The notes under the pieces are model-generated. The model was given only the letters and a program-made list of their open reading frames with translations. It did no database searches and was not told where the DNA came from. A stretch of 11,017 bases of DNA from an uncultured Clostridia bacterium (lineage in GTDB: Bacteria > Bacillota > Clostridia > TANB77 > CAG-508). Shown in pieces: positions 5,619-11,017 of this stretch. The stretch lies in NCBI GenBank assembly GCA_948517135.1, contig CAORJJ010000071.1, forward strand, positions 1 through 11,017. Reading direction: 5' to 3'. Made by a program: the position numbers and the translations under genes. How positions within the stretch are numbered: the stretch's first letter is position 1; every line of letters begins with the position of its first letter.

Positions 5619-5661
5619 AGCGTAGAAATCCGACAAAAAGGATTTCTACGCTATTTTTTTT
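5619..5661 (+). terminator. Strong leader terminator between promoter and MATE start (attenuator candidate)
   Basis: AGCGTAGAAATCC (5619-5631) and GGATTTCTACGCT (5640-5652) form a perfect 13-pair stem with an eight-base loop. One A and eight T follow (5654-5661). An outer CAGCA (5608-5612) can also pair with TGCTG (5661-5665) across the T-run. It lies after the promoter and before the MATE ribosome binding site at 5673-5680, so the MATE transcript must pass through it. It could also stop read-through from nifU or end a short independent RNA of about 60 bases. Confidence 0.88.
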
Positions 5662-5690
5662 GCTGAAAATTTAAGGGAGGTATTAGATTT

Positions 5691-7742
5691 ATGAATGAAT
5701 CAAATGAAAACTTTTATTTAACAAATGCACCAATAAAAAAACTACTAATTAAATTTTCAATTCCTTGTGTACTTGCAATGTTAGTAAGTGCCCTTTACAA
5801 TATAGTTGACCAAATATTTATAGGAAATAGTGGTGCAGGAACATCAGGTATAATGGCAACAACTCTAGTGTTTCCATTTACTGTTGTAGCATTGGCTATC
5901 GCACAATTAATAGGAGATGGCTGTGCAACTTTATTTAGCATTTCTCTTGGAGCAAAAGATGAAAAAACAAGCAACAAAAGTGTAGGAAATGCAATTATTA
6001 CAGTAATATTATTAAGTATTGTTTTAGTAATTGTAGGGTTTATTTTTATAAAACCTATACTAGGATTATTAGGTGTAAATGGATATGATGAAAGATGTAT
6101 ATTATTTACAGAACAATATTATAAGATAATATTATGTGGAACACCATTCTATATGTTGCTATCCGCCATGGCATCAATAATTCGTGCAAGTGGAGCACCT
6201 GGATATTCAATGATTTCAACAATAGTAGGAGCAATTATAAACTTAATCTTTGACCCAATTTTTATTTTTGTATTTGATTTAGGAGTTCAAGGAGCAGCTA
6301 TTGCAACAATAGCTGGACAAATTGTATCAGCTTTATTATGTGCAATATATTTTAGAAAACCAAAACTAATGAAATTAACAAAAGAAAGTTTTAAAATTAA
6401 TACAAAAGTATTAGGAAAACTTTTAAAACTTGGAATTTCAAGTTTTATTACACAAATATCTATTGCAATTATTACCATTGTAGCAAATAATGTTGTAGGA
6501 ACAATAGGTGGAGAAAATGCAACAGATGCAGGAGGAGCATTAGGAATCGTATTTAAAATATTCGCCATAGTATTAGCATTTAGTTTAGGCGTTGCAGTTG
6601 GAGGACAACCAATAATTGGATTTAACTATGGAGCAAAAAAGTATAAAAGAGTATTAGAAACATATAAGCTAATTCTAATTGCAAATATTATAATTGGCAC
6701 TATATCTATGTTATTATTTGAATTTGCACCAAACTTTATTGTTAATTTGTTTGGAGGACATGCTAATAATTTAGAATTTTATCAAGAATATGCTTGTTTA
6801 TCTTTTAGAATATATCTAGGAGGAATATTACTTTGTTGTATTCAAAAAGCAAGTTGCATCTATTTACAGTCAATAGATAAACCTTACAAAGCAATGACAT
6901 TGTCTTTAATGAGAGATGTTATACTACTTGTTCCTGGGGTATGTATATTTGGATTATGTGGAAATTTATATACAATGTTATGGGCTGGACCTGTATCTGA
7001 TATAGGAGCATTTATTGTTACAGTTATATTTGTAAGCATAGAATGTAGAAAGATTAGTAAATTAGCAAAGGAAAATATTGAAGAAAGTAATGTTACAGAT
7101 AATAAACTAATAGAAAAAATAAATAATCATTTTGTTATATCTATTGGTAGGGAGTTTGGTAGTGGTGGAAAATATATAGGACAAGAATTAGCCAAAAGAT
7201 TAAATGTAAAATGCTATGACAATGAATTATTAGCAAAAGTTTCAGAAAATTATAATATTGATATGGCAATGCTAGAAAAAGTTGATGAAAAACAAAAATC
7301 AAGTTTCTGGTATGGATTTGCAACAAACTATGTATTTTCGAAAAATAGTGAGTTATCTCCTATTAGTGCTGATGATAACTTATTCCTAAAACAAGCAAAA
7401 GTCATAGAAGATTTATACAATAGTGTAGAAAGTTCTATCATTATTGGAAGATGTTCTGATTATATTTTAAAAGATAATCAAAATGTAATTAAAATATTTA
7501 TTTATTCATCAGATATGGAATTTAAAGTTAATAGAAAGATAAAATTTGAAAACTTAAATTCAACTATTGCTAAAAAGAAAATTAAGCAAATAGATAAAGA
7601 AAGGGCTGAATATTATAAGCATTTCACAAATCAAACTTGGGGAGATAGAAATAATTATGATTTATGTATTGATACATCAAAGTTAGGTGTTAATCAGACA
7701 ATAGACATATTAGAAAATTATATCGTAAAAAGGGCTAAATAA
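5691..7742 (+). CDS. MATE-family efflux transporter fused to a cytidylate-kinase-like domain
   Basis: The protein has 683 residues. Residues 1-455 or so are a complete MATE pump with about 12 membrane helices: the N-terminal half opens LLIKFSIPCVLAMLVSALYN and IVDQIFIGN, and the C-terminal half includes ISSFITQISIAIITIVANN and GGQPIIGFNYGAKKYKR. MATE proteins export cationic drugs or metabolites using Na+ or H+ gradients. A charged linker (460-478) leads to a cytoplasmic domain of about 200 residues. It has a P-loop-like ISIGREFGSGGK (G486 to K494), IIIGRCSDYIL, paired basic residues in KVNRKIKF, and NQTWGDRNNYDLCIDTSKLG, all typical of the cytidylate-kinase-like family (PF13189). These two families are often separate genes; here they are one frame. 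AAGGGAGG at 5673-5680 lies ten bases before the ATG. The kinase substrate is unknown. Expression is probably controlled by the leader terminator. Confidence 0.92.
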   Translation: MNESNENFYLTNAPIKKLLIKFSIPCVLAMLVSALYNIVDQIFIGNSGAGTSGIMATTLVFPFTVVALAIAQLIGDGCATLFSISLGAKDEKTSNKSVGNAIITVILLSIVLVIVGFIFIKPILGLLGVNGYDERCILFTEQYYKIILCGTPFYMLLSAMASIIRASGAPGYSMISTIVGAIINLIFDPIFIFVFDLGVQGAAIATIAGQIVSALLCAIYFRKPKLMKLTKESFKINTKVLGKLLKLGISSFITQISIAIITIVANNVVGTIGGENATDAGGALGIVFKIFAIVLAFSLGVAVGGQPIIGFNYGAKKYKRVLETYKLILIANIIIGTISMLLFEFAPNFIVNLFGGHANNLEFYQEYACLSFRIYLGGILLCCIQKASCIYLQSIDKPYKAMTLSLMRDVILLVPGVCIFGLCGNLYTMLWAGPVSDIGAFIVTVIFVSIECRKISKLAKENIEESNVTDNKLIEKINNHFVISIGREFGSGGKYIGQELAKRLNVKCYDNELLAKVSENYNIDMAMLEKVDEKQKSSFWYGFATNYVFSKNSELSPISADDNLFLKQAKVIEDLYNSVESSIIIGRCSDYILKDNQNVIKIFIYSSDMEFKVNRKIKFENLNSTIAKKKIKQIDKERAEYYKHFTNQTWGDRNNYDLCIDTSKLGVNQTIDILENYIVKRAK

Positions 7743-7787
7743 AATCAAAGCATAAAGAAAAAATTATACATATGGAAACTGTGATAT

Positions 7788-7825
7788 AATAACACTTATC
7801 GAAAGGTAGGTGTTATTGTTCTTTT
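7788..7825 (+). terminator. Intrinsic terminator after the MATE-kinase gene
   Basis: AATAACACTTATC (7788-7800) pairs with GGTAGGTGTTATT (7805-7817) in 13 pairs, two of them G-T. They close a GAAA tetraloop between C and G, an especially stable form. GTTCTTTT (7818-7825) follows. It separates the MATE gene from the next operon. Confidence 0.88.
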
Positions 7826-7833
7826 AAAAAATA

Positions 7834-7860
7834 TTGACATATGCAATATTTTGTTATAAT
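7834..7860 (+). promoter_or_regulatory. Promoter of the DUF1848-ogt operon
   Basis: TTGACA at 7834-7839 and TATAAT at 7855-7860 are 15 bases apart. The short spacing is offset by an extended -10 (TGT before TATAAT). It is the only promoter seen for the following run of genes. Confidence 0.75.
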
Positions 7861-7861
7861 A

Positions 7862-7879
7862 TACAAACATAAGTTTGTA
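7862..7879. promoter_or_regulatory. Perfect 18-base palindrome at the transcription start, probable operator
   Basis: TACAAAC-ATAA-GTTTGTA lies two bases after the -10 box and two bases before the AGAGG ribosome binding site (7881-7885). It covers the expected transcription start. Position and symmetry suggest a dimeric repressor site; the repressor is not identified. It could instead form a small 5' hairpin in the mRNA. Confidence 0.55.
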
Positions 7880-7895
7880 AAGAGGTTAAAAAACA

Positions 7896-8837
7896 ATGAT
7901 AGTAAATGTAGGTGGAAGAACAGATATAGTAAATTATTATAGCCAGTGGTTAATGAATAGAATAAAAGAAGGATTTGCATATTCAAGAAATCCATTATTT
8001 CCAAAGAATGTATCAAAAATAAGCTTAAACCCAAAAGATGTAGATTGCTTAATGTTTTGTTCAAAAAATTATAAACCAATTTTAAAATACATGAAAGAAA
8101 TAAATGAAAAGTATAAAATAATATGTCATTATACAATAACAGCATATGGCAAAGATGTAGAACCATATGTACCAGTTATTAACGAATCAATAAAAAATTT
8201 AATAGAGCTTTCAAAGATTGTTGGAAAAGAAAAAGTTTTATGGAGATATGATCCAATTCTTTTAACTGAAAAATATACAGTAGAAAAGCATTTAGAAACT
8301 TTTGAATATATGGCAAAACAAATTGCACCATATGTTCAAAGAGGAATCTTCAGTTTTGTAGAAATGTATAAAAAATTAGATTACAATATGCCAGAAATTA
8401 TTCCTTTTACAGAAGTCGATAAAATAAAAATTTTTAAAGGCATTGGAGAAATATCAAAAAAATATAATTTATATATTCAAACTTGTGGTACTGATGAAAA
8501 TTATGAAGAATATGGAATTCACGTATCAGGTTGTACAACATCAGAAATATTAGAACAAGCAAATAGTGTAAAATATAAAAATGTAAAAGCAAAACCTATG
8601 AGAAAAGGCTGTCATTGTATACCAAGTAGAGACATTGGAGCATATGATACTTGTTTAAATGGTTGTAAATATTGTTATGCAAATAAAAGACCAGATTTAG
8701 CAAAAGAAAATGTAAAATTACATGATAAAAATTCACCATTATTATTAGGAAATATACGAGAAAACGATAAAATAACAGATGCAAAGCAAGATAGTTTTAT
8801 TGTAAAGGAAAGTGGTGAGCAAATAAGTTTTATTTAA
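7896..8837 (+). CDS. DUF1848 family protein with a CX3CX2C Fe-S-type motif
   Basis: The protein has 313 residues and full family length. The start MIVNVGGRTDIVNYYSQWL and the segment RIKEGFAYSRNPLFPK are characteristic of DUF1848 as I know it. Other conserved parts are DCLMFCSKNY, WRYDPILLTEKY, and YIQTCGTDENYEEYGI. Near the C-terminus there is a CHC (Cys239, Cys241), then Cys253, Cys257 and Cys260 in YDTCLNGCKYCYANK. The CX3CX2C spacing is that of radical-SAM enzymes, but it lies at the C-terminus instead of the usual N-terminus. The barrel-like pattern of the rest suggests a related fold with a 4Fe-4S cluster. The reaction is not known to me. AGAGG at 7881-7885 is ten bases before the ATG. 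The alkylation-repair gene ogt follows 16 bases later, probably in the same transcript, which hints at a nucleic-acid repair role. Confidence 0.85.
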   Translation: MIVNVGGRTDIVNYYSQWLMNRIKEGFAYSRNPLFPKNVSKISLNPKDVDCLMFCSKNYKPILKYMKEINEKYKIICHYTITAYGKDVEPYVPVINESIKNLIELSKIVGKEKVLWRYDPILLTEKYTVEKHLETFEYMAKQIAPYVQRGIFSFVEMYKKLDYNMPEIIPFTEVDKIKIFKGIGEISKKYNLYIQTCGTDENYEEYGIHVSGCTTSEILEQANSVKYKNVKAKPMRKGCHCIPSRDIGAYDTCLNGCKYCYANKRPDLAKENVKLHDKNSPLLLGNIRENDKITDAKQDSFIVKESGEQISFI

Positions 8838-8853
8838 TTTAGGGGGCTTACAT

Positions 8854-9393
8854 ATGACTTATAAATATATTTATAAAACTCCAAATGAATTTTCAAATAT
8901 GATAATGAATAGTGATGGAGAAAATTTAACTGGTTTATGGTTTGAAGATTCAAGAGATTCTTCTAAACACATAATAGATTGTGAAGAAAAAGATTTAGAA
9001 ATATTTAGAGAAACAAGTAAATGGTTAAGTTTATATTTTAGTGGTAAAAATCCTAATTTTACTCCAAAATATAAAATAAAAAATTTAACACCGTTTAGAC
9101 AAGAAGTAATTGATATAATGAACACTATTGAATATGGAAAAGTTATAACATATAATAATATATCTAAAATAATTGCTAAAAAAAGAGGTATAAAAAGAAT
9201 GTCATCACAAGCAGTTGGAGGAGCAGTCGGATGGAATCCAATTTGTATTATTATTCCTTGTCATAGAGTAGTTGGAGCAAATGGAAGTCTAACAGGTTAT
9301 GGCGGAGGCATAAAAAACAAAGTAGAATTATTGAAATTAGAAGGAAATGATATGAGTAAATACTTTATTCCAAAACGAGGTACTGCGTTATGA
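8854..9393 (+). CDS. ogt: Methylated-DNA-[protein]-cysteine S-methyltransferase
   Basis: The protein has 179 residues. It removes alkyl groups from O6-alkylguanine (and O4-alkylthymine) in DNA by irreversible transfer to its own cysteine. The N-terminal part (residues 1-85) is the variable domain. The C-terminal DNA-binding domain holds TPFRQEVIDIMNTIEYGKVITY, the recognition helix region MSSQAVGGAVGWNP, and the active-site motif PCHRV with Cys136, followed by GSLTGYGGGIKNKVELL. All catalytic features are present. AGGGGG at 8841-8846 is seven bases before the ATG. The TGA stop overlaps by four bases (ATGA) the start of a truncated tag gene for 3-methyladenine glycosylase, so ogt and tag once formed a coupled alkylation-repair pair. 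The last residues (FIPKRGTAL) may be slightly longer than in relatives. Confidence 0.95.
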   Translation: MTYKYIYKTPNEFSNMIMNSDGENLTGLWFEDSRDSSKHIIDCEEKDLEIFRETSKWLSLYFSGKNPNFTPKYKIKNLTPFRQEVIDIMNTIEYGKVITYNNISKIIAKKRGIKRMSSQAVGGAVGWNPICIIIPCHRVVGANGSLTGYGGGIKNKVELLKLEGNDMSKYFIPKRGTAL

Positions 9394-9479
9394 TAAGGTG
9401 TAAATGGTATAATTTGAAAAATCCTAAATATATAGAATATCATGATAAAGAATGCTTTATGTATAAGAAGGAGATGTAA
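9390..9479 (+). pseudogene. tag: Remnant of DNA-3-methyladenine glycosylase I (first ~21 residues)
   Basis: An ATG overlapping the ogt stop opens a 29-residue frame that reads MIRCKWYNLKNPKYIEYHDK and then diverges (ECFMYKKEM, stop). The first 21 residues match the N-terminus of Tag proteins (RC-W, then P-YI-YHD-EW). Cys4 and His18 correspond to the N-terminal zinc ligands known from E. coli Tag. The remaining approximately 165 residues are gone. The break lies near 9454, where the expected Trp-Gly codons give way to the leader of the next gene. The AAGAAGGAG at 9466-9474 that serves the next gene lies in this fragment's tail. The fragment cannot form an enzyme; it marks a recent deletion, since the residual identity is high. 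Confidence 0.75.
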
Positions 9480-9481
9480 AA

Positions 9482-9790
9482 ATGAAAATAATAACAGTAT
9501 GTGGTAGTTATAAATTTGAAAAAGAAATGAAAGAAATAACAGAAGAAATGGCATTAAAAGGAAATTGCATGATAACACCAATAGATTTAACTAAGCCTAA
9601 TAAAGAAGCTTATACAGAAGAACAAGCTTTAATGCTTGATAGAATGCACAAAGAAAAAATAAAGCTTGCAGATGCTATATTAGTTGTGAATGTAAATGGA
9701 TATATTGGAAATAGTACAAAAAGCGAGATTGAGTTTGCAAAATCATTAAATAAAGAAATTTTATACTATACAGATTTTATAAAAAGATAA
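9482..9790 (+). CDS. Nucleoside 2-deoxyribosyltransferase-like small protein
   Basis: The protein has 102 residues with a Rossmann-like pattern. A first strand ends in a glycine-serine turn (IITVCGSYKF, residues 3-12), an amphipathic helix follows, a second strand is NCMITPIDL, a helix has MLDRMHKEKIKLAD with Asp64, the strand AILVVNVNGYIG comes next, and the end is STKSEIEFAKSLNKEILYY with Glu82. This fits the nucleoside 2-deoxyribosyltransferase/DUF4406 fold group, where a Glu in the corresponding helix is the nucleophile and an Asp helps position the substrate. The protein is shorter than true deoxyribosyltransferases, so a different nucleotide substrate or a binding-only role is possible. 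AAGGAG at 9469-9474 is seven bases before the ATG. It sits in the repair-type cluster after the tag remnant, and the next gene follows after 19 bases. Confidence 0.7.
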   Translation: MKIITVCGSYKFEKEMKEITEEMALKGNCMITPIDLTKPNKEAYTEEQALMLDRMHKEKIKLADAILVVNVNGYIGNSTKSEIEFAKSLNKEILYYTDFIKR

Positions 9791-9809
9791 ATTTTAGGAG
9801 AAATAATAT

Positions 9810-10544
9810 ATGTCAATGTGGAATCCTTGGAGAGGTTGCAAGAAGTGTAGTGAAGGCTGTAAATATTGTTATATACATAAAGGTGACCAAAAAAGAAATG
9901 TTAATACAAATGAAATTGTAAAAACAAAAGACTTTGAAAAACCAATAGGGAAATTAAAAAATGGCAATTATAAAATGAAATCTGGAATTGTTTATTTATG
10001 CTTTTCTACTGATTTTCTAATTGAAGAAGCAGATGAGTGGAGAAATGACTGTTGGAAAATGATTAAAGAAAGACAAGACTGTACCTTTCTGTTTCTAACA
10101 AAAAGAATAGATAGATTTATTAAATGTATTCCTGATGATTGGAATGATGGCTATGATAATGTAGTTGTATGTAGCACAATTGAAAATCAAAAAAATGCTG
10201 ATTATAAATTATCAATTTTTAAAGAGCTACCAATAAAACATAAATGTATAACAGCTCAGCCATTATTAGAGAAAATAGACATTGAAAAATATCTTGATAA
10301 TGTTGAATTAGTTGTAGTAGGTGGTGAATCTGATATTAATGCTAGGACATTTAATTATGATTGGGCATTAGATATTAGAGAACAATGTATAAGAAAGAAA
10401 GTTGATTTTGAGTTTAGACAATGTGGAACTTATACAATAAAAGATGGAAAACAATATAAAATACTGACAAAGGACTTGTGTAAACAAGCAAAACTTGCAA
10501 ATATTAATTATAAAAAAGGAGATAAAAAATGCCAAGAGTTTTAA
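9810..10544 (+). CDS. DUF5131 family protein (phage Gp37/Gp68-like), radical-SAM-like
   Basis: The protein has 244 residues. It opens MSMWNPWRGCKKC and continues SEGCKYCYIHKGD. Cys13, Cys17 and Cys20 have the CX3CX2C spacing of a radical-SAM 4Fe-4S site, with an extra Cys10. Later segments are FSTDFLIEEADEWR, TFLFLTKRIDRF, VVCSTIENQKNADYKL, KCITAQPLLEKIDI, LVVVGGESDINARTFNYDWA and FEFRQCGTY. They follow the repeating strand-helix order of a TIM-barrel-like fold, and match DUF5131 as I know it. The family is common in phages and bacteria and its reaction is unknown to me. TAGGAG at 9795-9800 is nine bases before the ATG. The end overlaps the next gene by 16 bases, so the two are coupled. The shared cysteine motif with the DUF1848 protein upstream is notable. 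Confidence 0.85.
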   Translation: MSMWNPWRGCKKCSEGCKYCYIHKGDQKRNVNTNEIVKTKDFEKPIGKLKNGNYKMKSGIVYLCFSTDFLIEEADEWRNDCWKMIKERQDCTFLFLTKRIDRFIKCIPDDWNDGYDNVVVCSTIENQKNADYKLSIFKELPIKHKCITAQPLLEKIDIEKYLDNVELVVVGGESDINARTFNYDWALDIREQCIRKKVDFEFRQCGTYTIKDGKQYKILTKDLCKQAKLANINYKKGDKKCQEF

Positions 10545-10885
10545 AAAATAAAGAATTAGTAAACACAAGATTAGCTACAAATTATGGTGGTTGGACATAT
10601 TGTGATAAATGCAATGAAAACATAGGATATATATGTTATTCAACTTATGACAAATTAGTTTTAAAATATAAATGTAATTGTGGAAGCGAAGGAAGCATAT
10701 TATTAGATTTTGAAGATAGTAAAACAGGGAAAGAATGTAGTGATGAATTAATTACTATTAAAAATAGATTATGTTGCGCAAAAGATAATGAACCATTAAT
10801 TACTATATTAGATAAAAAGCTTGAAAACTATAATCTAGAAATCACTTGTAAAGTTTGTAATAATATTTATAAAAAATCAAAATAA
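10529..10885 (+). CDS. Cysteine-rich zinc-ribbon-like protein, function unknown
   Basis: The protein has 118 residues and ten cysteines, arranged as CDKC (25, 28), Cys36, CNC (49, 51), Cys70, CC (82, 83) and CKVC (107, 110). The two CxxC knuckles at either end, with CNC and CC between them, suggest two zinc ribbons. An aromatic segment, NYGGWTYCDKCNENIGYICY, leads into the first. There is no membrane or secretion signal. I recall similar uncharacterised proteins in clostridia but cannot name a family. AAGGAG at 10516-10521 is seven bases before the ATG and lies inside the DUF5131 gene, with which it overlaps by 16 bases. It may be a nucleic-acid- or protein-binding helper of the DUF5131 protein; this rests on gene coupling alone. 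Confidence 0.75.
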   Translation: MPRVLKNKELVNTRLATNYGGWTYCDKCNENIGYICYSTYDKLVLKYKCNCGSEGSILLDFEDSKTGKECSDELITIKNRLCCAKDNEPLITILDKKLENYNLEITCKVCNNIYKKSK

Positions 10886-10939
10886 TAAGTAATTAATTAT
10901 AAAAATATTGAATAAATAATAATTAAAGGAGGTTATTAT

Positions 10940-11017
10940 ATGGAAAGAAAATTAGAAATAATAACAGAAAATTGCCCTCAAAATCATAAATGCCCTGCAG
11001 TAAATGTATGCCCAGTA
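10940..11017 (+). CDS. N-terminus of a probable 4Fe-4S (ferredoxin-like) protein, cut by the window end
   Basis: AAAGGAGG at 10925-10932 lies seven bases before the ATG, and 26 codons are visible before the sequence ends. They read MERKLEIITENCPQNHKCPA and then VNVCPV. Cys12, Cys18 and Cys24 (C-X5-C-X5-C), two of them followed by proline and the last in a CP-V context, resemble the first half of small clostridial 4Fe-4S proteins that open in the same way. The rest, expected to include the second cysteine cluster, is outside the window. It follows the zinc-ribbon gene after 54 bases with no terminator, so it may belong to the same transcript. Confidence 0.65.
   Translation, partial: MERKLEIITENCPQNHKCPAVNVCPV

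Noticed and set aside
5603..5674. A 23-codon frame through the MATE leader terminator as a leader peptide
   Set aside because: It would start about three bases after the predicted transcription start, with no ribosome binding site, and its sequence is largely dictated by the hairpin.
5501..5690. Known riboswitch in the nifU-MATE gap
   Set aside because: I see no conserved core of the riboswitch classes I know; only a promoter, one hairpin and a T-run.
6287..6568. Antisense open frame inside the MATE region
   Set aside because: It lacks a ribosome binding site and its composition mirrors the membrane-helix codons of the real gene on the other strand.
7813..8166. Antisense open frame across the promoter and start of the DUF1848 gene
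   Set aside because: Low-complexity Leu/Phe/Tyr-rich product arising from AT-rich coding sequence; it crosses a clear terminator and promoter on the + strand.
10886..10939. Terminator or promoter before the 4Fe-4S gene
   Set aside because: The stretch is plain AT-rich sequence with no stable hairpin and no convincing -35/-10 pair.

Overview
The window is AT-rich DNA from a low-GC Gram-positive anaerobe, most likely a member of Clostridia (Bacillota). The reasons are an Rrf2-nifS-nifU Fe-S assembly module of the clostridial type, strong AAGGAGG-like ribosome binding sites, TTGACA/TATAAT promoters, ordinary use of TGA as a stop codon, and small families (DUF2975 regulators, DUF1848, DUF5131) that I associate with clostridia. 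All supported genes are on the + strand. No rRNA, tRNA, CRISPR array or transposase gene was seen.

Bases 1-3240 are a regulator-rich and partly decayed stretch. It holds the tail of an unknown gene, a 25-residue micro-gene broken by one extra A, and a small conserved 67-residue protein. Next is an XRE/DUF2975 membrane regulator that appears to have lost most of its helix-turn-helix, followed by its small overlapping partner gene. An AraC-type regulator is split by a frameshift into a DNA-binding half and a GyrI-like ligand-binding half. The stretch ends with an intact XRE regulator that has a two-helix membrane tail. A 71-base nested palindrome of REP/MITE type starts exactly at the stop codon of that last gene.

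Bases 3313-5500 are the Fe-S cluster assembly module. An IscR-like Rrf2 repressor with three cysteines has its own terminator. Behind it is a strong promoter carrying two near-identical 24-base operators, then nifS (cysteine desulfurase) and nifU (scaffold), which overlap by one base. NifS supplies sulfur, NifU builds the cluster, and the Rrf2 protein probably senses cluster supply and represses the promoter.

Bases 5564-7742 carry a MATE-family efflux pump fused to a cytidylate-kinase-like domain. Its promoter is followed by a short leader that ends in a strong intrinsic terminator, before the start codon, so expression probably depends on attenuation or read-through.

Bases 7834-11017 form a second gene run: a DUF1848 protein, an O6-alkylguanine-DNA alkyltransferase (ogt), a 29-residue remnant of 3-methyladenine DNA glycosylase I (tag), a small nucleoside-deoxyribosyltransferase-like protein, a DUF5131 protein, a cysteine-rich zinc-ribbon-like protein, and the start of a cysteine-rich, probably 4Fe-4S protein cut by the window edge. 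The DUF1848 and DUF5131 proteins both have a CX3CX2C motif like that of radical-SAM enzymes. With the alkylation-repair genes, this suggests a nucleic-acid repair or modification neighbourhood that depends on Fe-S clusters; that functional link is inference.

Four separate lesions (near 204, 691, 2073 and 9454) point to active gene decay, or in part to assembly error. They are the most checkable observations here.
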